In this document: positions 1-11,815 of the stretch, piece by piece | How positions within the stretch are numbered: position 1 is the first letter of the stretch | How the letters are laid out: every line of letters begins with the position of its first letter | Origin: Helochares maculicollis | Lineage: Eukaryota; Arthropoda; Insecta; Coleoptera; Hydrophilidae | DNA: 45,863 bases | Direction: 5' to 3' | Assembly (NCBI GenBank): GCA_033557835.1 | Contig: JAWQRO010000258.1 | Location: 1-45,863, forward strand | Translations under genes and position numbers: made by a program | The notes under the pieces: model-generated | The model's input: the letters and a program-made list of their open reading frames with translations, nothing else | Databases searched by the model: none | What the model was told of the DNA's origin: nothing

Positions 1-2250
1 TATATATATATGACATTTTTTGCAGTTTCTTAATAACTTAGTCGTTTTCGGTATATAACTAGGGAGACTTTGGGAATATCTATCGATGAGTCTACTATGA
101 TTAGATGATTTGAATGATTCCTACTTGCAAAATATATTGAACAAAACGTACTTAGGAAGATAATGTGAGTTCCATAGAGTTACCGCACTGAAGATTTTGA
201 TTTCTACAATCTTCTTCATTGCCTTGATCTATTGTTTCTATCAAAACATTATCAAGAGTAGCTTTTCATTAAAATTACTTGCACAAACTGGCATTTACAT
301 ATGGGAAACGAAACACCTTTGCGTCTAAATAGGTATATGTTCTAGGTTTAGGTTTAATAATTTAAAACTGGAAACAAACACGAAATTCACAAAAATGACT
401 TTGTAGCTTAACAGAAAATGATACTAAATACAATAATTCTATTCCAAGGTTTTGATTTACTATAAATTAATTTTTTCTGCAGATTCTAGCTCGTGTCTTG
501 AGACTTAATGGTTTTTAATTTCACATTATTTATACTGCATATGAGAATGAAAAATCTGAATAAAAAAACTTTTCGACTTCCTTCTTTATAAAGAGTATTT
601 TATGCGGATTGCTAATTTTCCGTTTGTATTTTTGGCAGGGTTCTATGGAATCAACGTGTATTGATATTGGTATTGGAACATTTCTTTGTCTTTGTGTTTT
701 GACATACAGGAATGAATTTGGTCAAAAATGTGCCAAGACACTTATTGCGCCATTTTAACATATATATGGCTTAGAACATTTCTATTTATGTGCTGTTCTT
801 ACTTTGCAAAATGTGGGTCTGCAATAAACAAGCATTTTTTGTGATACAATTTCCACCTTATTTTAAAATCTAATGTAAACAGATACTAAACTTTTCCAAG
901 ATAGTCTAATCGTCGCTACTATTTTGCATAAACAGTACATACAACTAACTGATATAACCATACTGCAAAAACTTTTCTCATTGTTTTTGCCGCTTGTTTA
1001 GCACATATTTTAAGGTATGTGTTCCCTAATTTTTATCCATTAATTTAAAGTACTCTTCTTTTTATTAATATAAACAATACATTAAATCCAAAAGCAAAAG
1101 TCTTGCTCGCACCATTATATTCTATATATTAAATGAACGTGGTTCATATTTTAAAAATTATTTGTAAAAGTTTAAATTTAGGTTTACCATACAAATATTT
1201 GTTCTCAACAGCGGAAACCCTCCGTATTAACTAGGCCGTCTTTGAATCCATTTATCATTAGAATAATTGCAGGGTCAAAGTCTGTTACTTTAAACAATCG
1301 CGAAAAATAGGCTAACAAATAGAAGAATAATTTTTATTTTAACGCGATAAGTGATGTTTAAAGTTCAATACAAAACGGTTTCTATCGTTTTCACCTCTAG
1401 TGTGTGTCGCGATGCGTTCTTCGTATAAAGACCGTTTGTAGCCATACATCATTTAGACAACAGAAATATGCCGACTAACAATTAGTGTTTCCTGGTGTCG
1501 TTGAGGCACAAGAGGGTGGTCTTACCTAATATACACCGTTTTATACAATATAAACTGGTCTATTTTACACAATAGTTCGATAAGTTCATGGAATTCATCC
1601 AACTGCATTCGTCATCTAGACTCTAGATTCTAAAGAAGTTAAGCTATTTGCTCACGTGACGATTTAAATTATCATTCCTATTGTTAAAAAGAAATTACTC
1701 AAGAACGATAGGAAATCCTGCCTTGACAGGAATTTAAGATTTTTAATCAAGACAAAATTCATGCGTTAGAATTAAGGTATGTTTATTTTGTCTCCAATTT
1801 TGCAATTTAGTGCTTAGATAAGAGTAATTATTCAAAATGTGATATTTTTAGAAAGCTTCAGTATTTCGTATTCCGTTTTTGTACAGTTATGGCATTATGT
1901 TGAAGTTGAATAAATCTTTGTTTTCATATTAGAATACAGATGCTTGTCTGGAAACTTGAAAGACATTTGGCAACCAAGTGCTTTTTATGCTAAATAAAGA
2001 TCCGACCAATAAACATCTCAAAAGTTAATAGATTTATTGTTATTTATTAGCGTATAATGGCGGCGTAAACAACATTGATGGAAATTTTGCAACAGCTTGA
2101 CTATTAATTTTTATGGATTAATATAACATTAATATTCGATAATTATAATTTTATAGAAATTTCAGGCTTAAGATATATGTGTGCCAGTTTTTATATACAA
2201 GGCATAAAATTTTATAGGCTATAATAATTTTTTAAATTTATGTTGGCACA
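1..2250. other. AT-rich noncoding stretch
   Basis: It opens with a short TA dinucleotide run (1-11). No open frame reaches 60 codons and none of the pieces resembles a known family. Several 3' splice-site-like strings occur, for example near 25 and 482 (T-rich tract followed by TGCAG), but no paired 5' site with an open frame between was found. Read as intron sequence. Confidence 0.6.
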
Positions 2251-2265
2251 TCCACACTCGACTTT

Positions 2266-2298
2266 TAATTGTTACTTATCCTCTTGTTTCAGGTGAGT
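2266..2298 (+). other. Candidate recursive splice site (ratchet point) 1
   Basis: A 3' splice site and a 5' splice site are fused with no exon between them: the tract ends CTTGTTTCAG at 2292 and is followed at once by GTGAGT. Sixteen of the 20 bases before the AG are pyrimidines. Splicing to this AG would rebuild a functional 5' site, so the intron could be removed in steps. This is the known form of ratchet points in long fly introns. It could instead be an ordinary 3' site of a small exon, because the frame stays open to 2504. Seen: the motif. Inferred: its use. Confidence 0.55.
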
Positions 2299-2334
2299 TG
2301 GATTCCGATTTTATGGAGTGGAAAGATATTCAAA
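2293..2334 (+). other. Candidate RS-exon after ratchet point 1
   Basis: A second 5' splice-site match (AAA|GTAAGA) lies 42 bases after the ratchet junction. In flies and vertebrates RS-exons are defined by exactly this pair and are usually skipped when the upstream 5' site wins. Two of the three frames are open through the 42 bases, so it could also be a real microexon. The frame that starts GAG TTG GAT stays open to 2504. Confidence 0.3.
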
Positions 2335-5300
2335 GTAAGATAGAGTGCGGACCATTGAATAAATCATGTCAAACAATATCTAGTAGTAAATCAATCAGGG
2401 GATCGGGGCGAAAGCGGGAGAGGGAGGTGGCGAACGAGCGGCGTACTACCTTGTTTTTTACATCATTGGTAGAATCCTGTTTCACGCCACCTCACAATGA
2501 CTGACAAGAATCGAGATTTATTGCTCGTTTACTTTACTAATAATTCATTTTTCGGAAAGAACTTTTGACACAAATAGAACAATGGGCAGCGTTTCGGTTT
2601 TGCACAAATTCCACGTTAGATGAGATTTCAGCCCATTCCACCGTACCAACCGCTCTATGATCTCTAGGGTGAGTTATGACCACAGTGGAACTTTTTTTAA
2701 ATAAATTAATCGTAGCAGTAACGAATTGTTTCAGTAAATAATTAATTTAGTTATATGGAACCACCGATGAAATATAATAGGGATGCAGGTCATTATTAAA
2801 AAACGGTTCCTAACATACAGGATTAAACTTACGCGATTTCCCCATAACAGTAATTCTTCTTGTAGAGATCCAATGTCAATCTAAGTACATCAGGATTGCT
2901 TTTACAATATCGAGGGCAGTGAGGCGTAATCACCCTTGTTGTGAGGGCAAGACAGTTGTCAAATCGTCCGGTTTCAACTACAGAATCTCCCAATAAAGAG
3001 ACTTGTGTACGTACTGGCGATGGCGTTAAAAAAACGGAAAAGAATTTTCTACCGAAGTCAAGTCGAGCGAAAATAAGGTCGATTTGTTTATTTTTGCGTC
3101 CGCAGACAAATTTACCATGTAATTCAACTAATCAATAGAGAACTTGAGATGTCAAATTAATTAACTTTCTTGCATTTTGCCAGTCATGCTTATGCAGCAC
3201 ATTAGAAAATTCGTTTCAATGGGACGTTATGCAGAATTACCGTGTGTATACCGATTTCGGTGTTTACTAGAACAGCTTTGAGATAAATATTTATTAATAT
3301 ATTTCTTTTTATTGGCAGTATTTATTTGTTAAGGACATATTATTGCAATTAATTTTGTCATATGTGTCGAATATTTGTATCATTGTTTCGTGTATTTTTA
3401 AATTTATTTGGCCTAATTGCAACGGTTAATAGAGCGGGTACAAAAAGGAGCTTTACTATTTCCTATTTTAATTTTGAGGTGAACATCAGAAGTAGTTTAA
3501 ATATCAAGACGAGAATAAAAAGGAGTGAGTGGTCTCTGAATATTTGGAAGCAATTGACGGGCTCTGTCGATTTATGTTTCCTTTCGTCGGTGTGTGACGC
3601 TTGTCTGCGGTTGAGGCGAGATGCTTGTACATTCGTTCTTAATGATTCTTTTTAAATTTCAGCTGTCTGCAAGTTGACAGAGTTTCGTATATCATGTCTC
3701 CGAAATTACGATAAAAGCGAAATCTTGGAATATTTTAATTGATTCTGTTTTTAGGCCAATCTAAAAGGAAGTTCTTCAGTTGACTCAACATACTCTTGTC
3801 AACAAAAACATTTGACTATGTTTGTAAAAATTAGGCATACAAATCTACTTTATACATGTGCGATCCACTTAAATTAACCAGATGGTATATTAAAATTTTT
3901 AATCGACATGGAAAGTATAAAAGCTAGTGCAAGTTATTAAACAAGAATATTAGTAGAAAGTTTAATATGATGGACAAGCAATTGTTCATAAGAAAAGCAA
4001 GGCTTTGTGAGTGTTGTAATGCTGTTTAAATAACTTTTTTGTTTATACATCATCTTGGGCATTGAACTGAATTCAATGGATCAGATGAATAGAGGTATAT
4101 ATTGCCTATATTAAAAACGACATTTGCATTTTACACAATCTGATTATTTTTGTTTACTTGGACAAGCGCAAAATTGCCAATAAATGATACTCAAAATAGC
4201 GCTTGCATATTAACTGCATATTGATAGTTCCATTTTGTGTAGGGTTTTAAGGTGATGCTTCTTAAAAGAAAATACAGTCATGGCCACGTTGGAAGGAAAT
4301 AGTCAGTAGATATCAATAAATAACGGCTATAAACAGTTCTGTTTTTCTGCAAATTGTCAGTCGTATTTCTACTAGTTTGCTAATATGTAAGCGGGATAAT
4401 AAAAATCATAATATAAAGTCAGTTTTGACTTGTTTACTTAAAGTGAAATTATTAAAATATATTTATTACTATCTGAAGAATTAAGTTGCTATAGATTTTA
4501 TAAAGTGCAAACTCCTAATGTGTTGTTTGGTAAACTTAATAACTAACTTTTATACATAGACTAGCTTCGGTTGCATAAATTCCAGAATTTAAATGTTATC
4601 TATACTTTCTGATTTCCATTCTTCGGTGTGCTTAAGAAATAAGAACTGTATCCTGATTATTTTAAGATGGCCATCGCAACTGTAAAGTTTTACTCTATAT
4701 TTAGTTTACTATGTGTCTAGTACGTTTAACTTCCGTTGTTTTCTTAAACAATTTAAATAGACAATTGTAGATGCTTTCGTAAAAAGAAAAACTTTATTTT
4801 TGTATGTGTATGTGTCATTGAACCACAGATGAAATCATGAGGGTCTGTCAATATTTTGGCCTAAGTTTCGATATTTAACTTCAAAATAATAATTTTGAAC
4901 TTTAATTTGTGTTTTACCCTCTTTATATAAGGCTTTGCTTTCACAAAATTACACTTCATTAGTACCACTATAATAAACAAATTTCGCTTAATAGTTTTGA
5001 AAAAGAGTGTCATTATAATACTGAGCAAAAAGCACTGTAAATATAGTCTAAGTTTAGCGTATTGCAAGTGTTCTGCACAATACATTTTTCATGAAACTTT
5101 TTGTACTTACTCTTCAACCGTTCCAATTATAGGTGGGATATGGATGATGACTATCTTCAAATTTTCGCTCTTACTAAAACATTGTTGAACAAAAATTGGC
5201 TTTACTCTTTATAGGCTATATTATCTTAAAACATTCTCTGACTCTTGCACCTTCCAAAGCAAATTGCACTAAATCCCTATCTTTATTCAAGCATTTCTTT

Positions 5301-5550
5301 GCCTTTAAATTACAATCTTCATTTCTAAAGTAGGGTCATCAGATTTGAAATATAAGTCAATCGTTATCATTAATTATACTGCTTTTTTCTTTTGTTAATG
5401 GAAATTCTAATTATGAGTGCTTCTCTTATAAATATCTACAACAGAATTGAACTGTAAAATCATTTATTCGTGTTATTTATTTCAATAAAAAGTTTTGATG
5501 TAAGAAATACTAAAATGTTAAGCAAATTTGTCTGTCCACAGACCATTGTG
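2335..5550. other. Noncoding, mostly AT-rich
   Basis: A GC-richer, purine-biased patch lies at about 2395-2500. The open frame across it (to 2504) has no recognised domain. A + strand frame of 97 codons at 3362-3655 and small overlapping frames at 4861-5188 have neither domain nor start context that would support translation. No RNA gene or repeat was recognised. Confidence 0.5.
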
Positions 5551-5555
5551 TGTTA

Positions 5556-5590
5556 TTTCTTGTCTAGGATTTTTTCATTTGTAGGTAAGA
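5556..5590 (+). other. Candidate recursive splice site (ratchet point) 2
   Basis: TTTCATTTGTAG ends at 5584 and GTAAGA follows directly. Fourteen of the 20 bases before the AG are pyrimidines, and another AG (in CTAGG) lies about 18 bases upstream. No good second 5' splice site was seen in the next 150 bases, unlike the other three candidates. It is also only 3.3 kb from candidate 1. It is therefore the weakest of the four and could be a chance match. Confidence 0.35.
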
Positions 5591-6724
5591 CAAGACTTTT
5601 CGGTTGATCCACTTGTGAAATTCCAAGCTTGAAAATGATTTTTGCAACACATTTGTTGCCTTAATATTTTGGATCAAACGTAGTTTGCTAGTTATGACAA
5701 AACAAATTTCAGTTTTTTGTATAAATCTTTTAAAACTTTTGTCATTTGTCCATTTTGTCCATTTGTACAGCAGAAGTCACGAGTGGGTTACCTATGACTA
5801 AGAAGTGTACAGCAAAATGAACCTTAGATTTGCTTATTATAAATCATTCGTCAGGTTTTAGTTCTTAGGTGGTGCATTCTAACAAATATTGGTGTCTCAG
5901 GTCGACAAATACAATATTTGGTTTTTTCAACTTCTACGTTGAAGACTGTATGACTCAAGAATACAAGCCCAAAAATGACATTAGATGACCTCTTTGGCTT
6001 CAGATGTCCAATGAAATTCGACAAAAAAAGGTTAATATGTCCAAATGCGTGACAGTGGACAATTCTAAAGAATTCTAAACACTTAAGAATTCAACTCAGT
6101 CCTATCGAAAAGCATTTTGTTTTCATTCTATATTATTTTATTTTTATACTCTTGAATTTCTAACTGGTATACCATATTTGGCCAAATCCACTATAAAATG
6201 TTAAAACTAAAACAAAGCCAGTATTTTTCTGCCGAATTTTTGTGATTGCATAAAAAGCAATTGCGATTTTTTTGCAGAAACTACAAAAAAGACACAATCA
6301 AACACATTTTAAAATTATTTAACATTTTTGAAGTACACGCACTAACAAAAATTGTAATGAAATTTAATGCAGATTTATATAAAGCAGTCAAATTTGGAAT
6401 TGACGAGAAACCGCTTAGAACTTTGATTAGATATTATCGTCACGCGCAAGCCATGATTTTCTTTAGTAGTTGTAATTTAGCAACTTACAACTTTTTAAAT
6501 AAAAGTAAAAAAATGTAAATTGGGATTATAGTAACATAATAATTTAAATAAAGAGTAAAACTTTAGATTAAATCCGCTGGAGAAGTTAATATTAAAGTTA
6601 ACGTGACCAACATACAAAATCATGAAAAATATTAAATTAGCAGAAGCAAACCTATTAGAAGCTTGTTTTTAGGCAAATATATCGAGCTAGACTTTATTAT
6701 TATTGAAATAGTATTATTATACCA
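5591..6724. other. AT-rich noncoding stretch
   Basis: It contains a short imperfect tandem string around 5740-5770 in which TTTGTCCA-like units repeat. The 90-codon + strand frame at 6246-6518 is strongly lysine and asparagine biased, as expected of AT-rich noncoding DNA, and starts without support. No other feature was recognised. Confidence 0.5.
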
Positions 6725-7470
6725 GTAGCTTATTGGAAAATACATTTGCTAAATTTTTCCCCAAAATATGAACCCTCCCCCTCTTCATTTCCCCATAATA
6801 AATTATTATCAGAAAAAAGAAATTTAATAAACCGGCATCTGCTCCTTCCTCTGCAACAAATTAACATTGACGTTTTTACAATGGCCATTTTTTCTGCAAC
6901 ATCGAACGTTTGATCGCGTGGCATATTTATGCTCGACAACTGGCACCGATATAAAGTGCAGACTACACTATGCGCATGATGAATGCTTGGCCATTGTGGC
7001 CCAACTACCCTTTGCTGCAAAGAGACGGCCACAATATCAATCCATAAATCAAAAGGTGATAGATAAATCTGGCGTAGAGAGGAGTTCTCTCGTAAAACTT
7101 TGCCCATGTTTGACGTAGGGTTGTGAAAACGGCTCGGCAAAATCAGAGGTTCGATTTTGGTGCCCAATTTCAATTGGAAAACATAAATTGCACAACACGT
7201 TCGCTCTTGTATGCACACCCATCCGAAATACGACCGTTTTTAACATTTCCAAACCCCGACCAACGTGACGTGATTGACGGCCCTAGTATTATTGACAAGC
7301 ACGACTGCAGCAATGCTGCATTATATGTGGGTAGAAATGCAATAAATAACTGGATTTGGCAAACGTTATTTAAGCTTAATCTATCTTTTCAAGAAAAATC
7401 GCTTGGCGGGAGGGAGCCGTGGTCTGATATTTTCAAAGTGGGGCAGAAACTGTAGCAGTACGAATTTTTC
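6725..7470. other. GC-richer block with overlapping open frames on both strands
   Basis: A 162-codon frame on the - strand (6730-7218) and a 110-codon frame on the + strand (7123-7455) overlap each other and smaller frames. Neither shows a signal peptide, membrane segment or known motif, and each opens across DNA that is open in several frames. The long frames probably reflect the higher GC content and few stops. The block stands out from its AT-rich flanks and could be a regulatory region or an unrecognised exon. No gene is called. Confidence 0.35.
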
Positions 7471-7659
7471 GAAAATGTGGTCTTATTTAATAATCGCATA
7501 AACTAAGCTAGATCCATTTGCTGTAATCCGCAAATAATAACATTGAATATACATGTTCGAAAGCACTTCCAAAATTGAGATAACAATTTACTCATCAAAA
7601 TTTGAGTTATTAACGCGGTAATAATTTATCCAAAAAATTAAAATAAATTACACGTACAT

Positions 7660-7925
7660 CCACCGAAATGAAAGTAGATAGGGTTGTAATCCACTCCAGT
7701 GAAGGGCGGACATGTTGTACGGGGGGTATTTTGTTTATCTAATTCGCTGATTTATCGGCAGATCATTCTGGCGCGGACAGATTTATGAATTCTGTGTGTT
7801 TGGCACAGTTTTAATTCACTCTAGTCCCGCACTGTACCTTTTCAGGCTACGCCTGTAATTGATTTACAGGAGTTTCAAATCCCCCGCGCTGTTTTCTCAC
7901 TAAATTAATTTGTTTTACGTAAGTT
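7660..7925 (+). other. GC-richer patch with a paired 3' and 5' splice-site match
   Basis: A good 3' site (CTGTACCTTTTCAG ending at 7855) and a good 5' site (TAC|GTAAGT at 7918) enclose 63 bases. One frame is open for 20 codons and then reaches TAA just before the 5' site; the other two stop early. It could be a noncoding or terminal exon, but a chance pairing is as likely. Confidence 0.2.
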
Positions 7926-8885
7926 TTTCATTTCATTTATTAAATTTAAAAACAATCCGAAATCCGCTCTGAAATACAATAAAATGTAAAGAGGAGAAAT
8001 AGGAACATTCTAAAAAACAAAATATTTCGATTTTTTATGTGTTGCGAATCGAAATTATAAATGTTAAGTGCCCTGAAAAACAGGTATACAATATTTTAAA
8101 TTCATTTTCAGTTAGGCCCAAGCCAATAAATCCAGCGAACCATTAAAAAATAGCGATTAAAAACACGGCATAAATTGCAACGGACATTTGTTTATTAATA
8201 TATAAAATATGTAGGAATGTTAAAAAACTAATTACGAGTGACAGGAAATAATTTTTATAGCATTTTTTCCGCATTCAGTTTTCAATTAGCGAAATTATGA
8301 TTGACCGTTCTTCATGATTCATGCAATTATTTTATTTGATATATGTTGACGTGATATCAGTCCGGTGATCTATGACATATTTTATTTACGACATTGATTG
8401 AAAAATGCTGTACTTATTTTGACACTCCATTAGTCATGAATTAAATTTTATTCCCTTCACCCGATAACCGTAAAAATAACGAGAGCTCTCGTGCTTCATT
8501 TTTATTTATTTTCGTCGCATGAACATAATATTGCAACACTGCTTTTTACATCAATTACAACGAAATAGTTTTTAAAGGTAATTCAACTATTTCACTTCAA
8601 TATTTATTGTCTCCATATTTTCCAAGGTTTGTTATTTTACGTGCGTGGAGCGAATTTATTTTTATTGTACGCAATTTAAATAAAATATTTTAAATAATAC
8701 ATTTTGAAGTTCGTATCGTGAGCCAAACAAAAAAATTTATTCCCCTGGAGCAAACAATTTCAAAGTATAGGTTTTTCAGAACTGGGAAACGCGCTCCGAA
8801 CTCGCAGTGCTTTTGATGTTCGCTTTCTCCATAAAAACAATAAAGTTCCACACACAACGTTAATTTTCGATCAAGACAGAGGAAT
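7926..8885. other. AT-rich noncoding stretch
   Basis: No supported frame, RNA gene or repeat was seen. The 91-codon - strand frame that starts at 8965 overlaps this stretch and shows no domain. Confidence 0.5.
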
Positions 8886-9600
8886 ATAATAAATAAAAAT
8901 AAATGAAATCTACGTTTTCGGATCCGTTTCCCGCTCCACTCCGTGGTTTTCTCTTCGGATACCATACATTAGTAGCGGCGTCGTTGCGCTGGGTGCGTGG
9001 AAATTCAGATCCATCCAAAACAGACAAAGCCTCCGGCTGGCATCATACTGTAGCTCTTGTGAATGTTAATCCAGCCCAATTTATTAATGACGGGTCAAAA
9101 ATAACAGTTTGCCCGGGGCGTAGTCTTTGTATTCGGGCTCCTATCAGAGATCTGCTCATCATCAGGGTTCAATATGGTCTTTGAACATTTTAATAACTCA
9201 TGTCTAGTAAAGGTATCTTTGAAATTCGATGTGTCAGTAGCAATAAGCATGTAGAGAACTAGCGTATCAAAGTGCCTTTCGAATGCGACTTGAAATAAAA
9301 TTTAATTCAAACAATTCTCTATATTAATGCAATTCTTTCTTTCATTTGCTTCCGTTTGTTGGTTCGTAAATGTTGTTGTCGCTGCTTTTAATACCAGCCT
9401 CTGTTTCGTCCCCAAACAAACGAAATCTTTGTGATCTCCAGGCTTTGCCTCTTCCCGTCCGTGAAATTTCACGGACGGTACGTCACATTCGTTTCATTAG
9501 ACCGCAGTGTACGTTGATGGGGCGCTTTGTTTTCTCTTCCCTTCTTACTGAAGCTTTTTAAAATAATGTTCTTCGAGCATGTTGCAACACCTTAGCCCTT
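8886..9600. other. GC-richer block
   Basis: Overlapping small frames run on both strands (for example + 8903-9184, + 9370-9561) without recognisable protein features. The block contains the perfect palindrome at 9455-9478. It resembles the other GC-richer islands and may be regulatory. Confidence 0.3.
9455..9478. repeat. 24-base perfect palindrome
   Basis: The two 12-base arms meet with no spacer at a central AAATTT; each arm reads CCGTCCGTGAAA in its 5'-3' direction. The next base pair outward (C at 9454, T at 9479) breaks the symmetry. A perfect palindrome of this length suggests a dimer binding site or a cruciform-prone sequence. No specific factor is assigned. Confidence 0.85.
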
Positions 9601-9644
9601 TGTGAAGTATAATAGCCAGACAATTAGAAGCAGCAAAAGTCCGC

Positions 9645-9796
9645 GGCTCTATGCCCTCGTCTTCAGCTTTCTCTCTCTATTCTTCTTTGCCTCTTTCTCC
9701 TCCGCTCTAGTTCTCTCAATCTACGTACCCCCTTTCCCAATATATTTCTTTTCCTATCTCTGTCTCTCTCTTTTTGTATGCTTTTATTTTGTATAG
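9645..9796 (+). other. Long pyrimidine-rich tract ending in a 3' splice-site match
   Basis: About 150 bases are strongly C/T biased (TCTCTCT, TTCTTC and TCTCTGTCTC runs) and end in TTTTATTTTGTATAG at 9796. This would make an unusually strong + strand 3' splice site or a polypyrimidine-binding-protein target. It could also be a decayed microsatellite. No downstream exon was found with confidence; a weak 5' site occurs near 10034. Confidence 0.4.
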
Positions 9797-11815
9797 GCAG
9801 AGATGTATATTCTTTTTAGGATCTCATTTCCCAGGTTTTATTTTCGTCATCTACGTTACAAAAACATGTTTTTTTTCTCAGAATCCTGGAGCAATTTTCA
9901 TTTTTAATTTTGATTCAATATCAAATATATATTTTTAAGGGTCGTCTTACTTGGCCGGGCAGTTATTTTTGCTTCTTCTATCTTTGCTAGTGTTTGTGTT
10001 ACGTTTATCTCCCAGTGCCCTGGTCCTATTGCTAGTAAGATCCAATTGCACTGAGTGACAATTTGATAGATTATGATTTATTAGATTCCGTCTTCAAAAT
10101 TTCATATTTAGGAGCAATGTCGTTCATAAATAATATAACAATACGAAAGAAAAACATGTCCCTCAATTTAAGCTTAATCTTCTAAGTATGGAAAATCATC
10201 ATTTGATACAGTATTTGGTAAGGACTACATTATCGTCAATTTAGTGATCATGTTGTAAAGCAATTTGAGTCATCTTTGATTAAATCTTATTGCTTTAACT
10301 TAAATCAAAGTGTCAATAATGAGAACCGCTTTTATTAGCTTTGCGAATATTTTAAAAAATACTTATGACACACCCATTTTTTTTATTCTAAAATATTGAT
10401 GCTAAGAAACTATATACATACATTTATGATGTCAAATGCAGGCATTTTTAGGATGCGAGATTCCGAGATTTTGAGATTCTTCAATTTCTCATAGTGATTG
10501 AAATAATCTGTTACAATATGCGTACTAACGAAAGTTTATACAGCTTAAATTCATTGGAATATGTTTGAAAAACAAAATATCAATTGATGATACACGACTT
10601 TAGTATTTGAGAAGTGAAACCGACCCTAATTTACATTTCACCTTCAAATTGGGAAAAAAAATCTCGTTAAAGAGTCTTAGATTTGACCGTCTAAATCTTT
10701 GATTGTAAGACTTTTTTAGCATTTTCGGATATTTATGGTACTATTATGATTTGCTATCCTGGGTAGCAATATGCATTAAGGAACATAACAGTAAAATTAT
10801 CTCAAACTATTCTAACAAATATTCCTATTGTATAGACTGATGAAGTTTCTCAATCTAAAGAAGTTGCGTTATAGGTTTATAGAATTAAGTCTTAGAAGGA
10901 CTTATCCTTTTTAAGACCCGTTTTGTCTGAGCACTGCGTACTAACTGTGCACTCTATTTTTTAGTGTCGCGAGTATACTTGCTAGGAGCATTCCACCGTT
11001 TCCATAATGTAATTAATATAGCTAGAAAGTATTCTTTGCAATTAAATAGTCAATTCACATTAATAATCACAAAACTTAAAAAGCATAATAAAACAATCCT
11101 TACAAAAAATAGTTAGTTACGAAAACATCGATTGTAAAAGCGCTTAATTCGACAGCAAAAATCAACGAAAGAATCATATAAATATTGGAGGATAAACACT
11201 TGAGCCTAGTCCATTCACCTAGCTTGTCTACTGTGTCTTCAGCAAAATTTGCGATTATAAAGAATTAAATGTTTTGGGTTGGAAAAGTAAAATAGGCTAT
11301 GGTGCTGAAGTGGTCCACTTTGTTTTGTCTTACTTCTAAACAAATTTCCATTAAAAAAACTTCTTGTGATACGGAAAAATGTTAGAGATAAAATATTGAT
11401 TTTCAGATCTGCGGTCACATTTTACTTTAAGCATGAAATATGAAATAAAAATGGACCTATAAAACATATCTAATGGCAAACGTGATAAAAAAATAGCGCT
11501 TGCTGGAATTTTATTGTTTAAAAACTTGTACCGGAGCTGAAATGACATAATTTATTTATATAAAAAATAAAAGTCTTCCGTGTTATACATTAGAGGCATA
11601 AATATAAAAATGTCAGTGCATTAAACAAGCAAGATTGATACGATAGTAAATGCAGTAATACACTAAATATGTAGAAAAAATACAATACGATAAAGATGGG
11701 TCACATCCTAGAAAGATTTAGTAAACCACATTATTTGTCCGTATCCATTTGTCTTGGGTGCTCTAAATAGCCAAAAACAAACTGAATATCAATCTGTAAC
11801 TCTTTGTTGTATTCA
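9797..11815. other. AT-rich noncoding stretch
   Basis: A short purine/pyrimidine reiteration (GAGATTC and GAGATTTT units) lies near 10456-10480. No supported frame, RNA gene or transposon piece was recognised. Confidence 0.5.

Noticed and set aside
1515..1560. Reverse-strand AG|GTAAGA junction that could be a - strand ratchet point
   Set aside because: The bases before the AG on that strand are rich in A and G and form no convincing pyrimidine tract.
6730..7218. 162-codon open frame on the - strand
   Set aside because: It overlaps open frames on the other strand, has no recognisable motif or domain, and sits in a GC-richer island where stops are fewer.
7123..7455. 110-codon open frame on the + strand
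   Set aside because: No domain, no promoter or splice support, and it overlaps the - strand frame.
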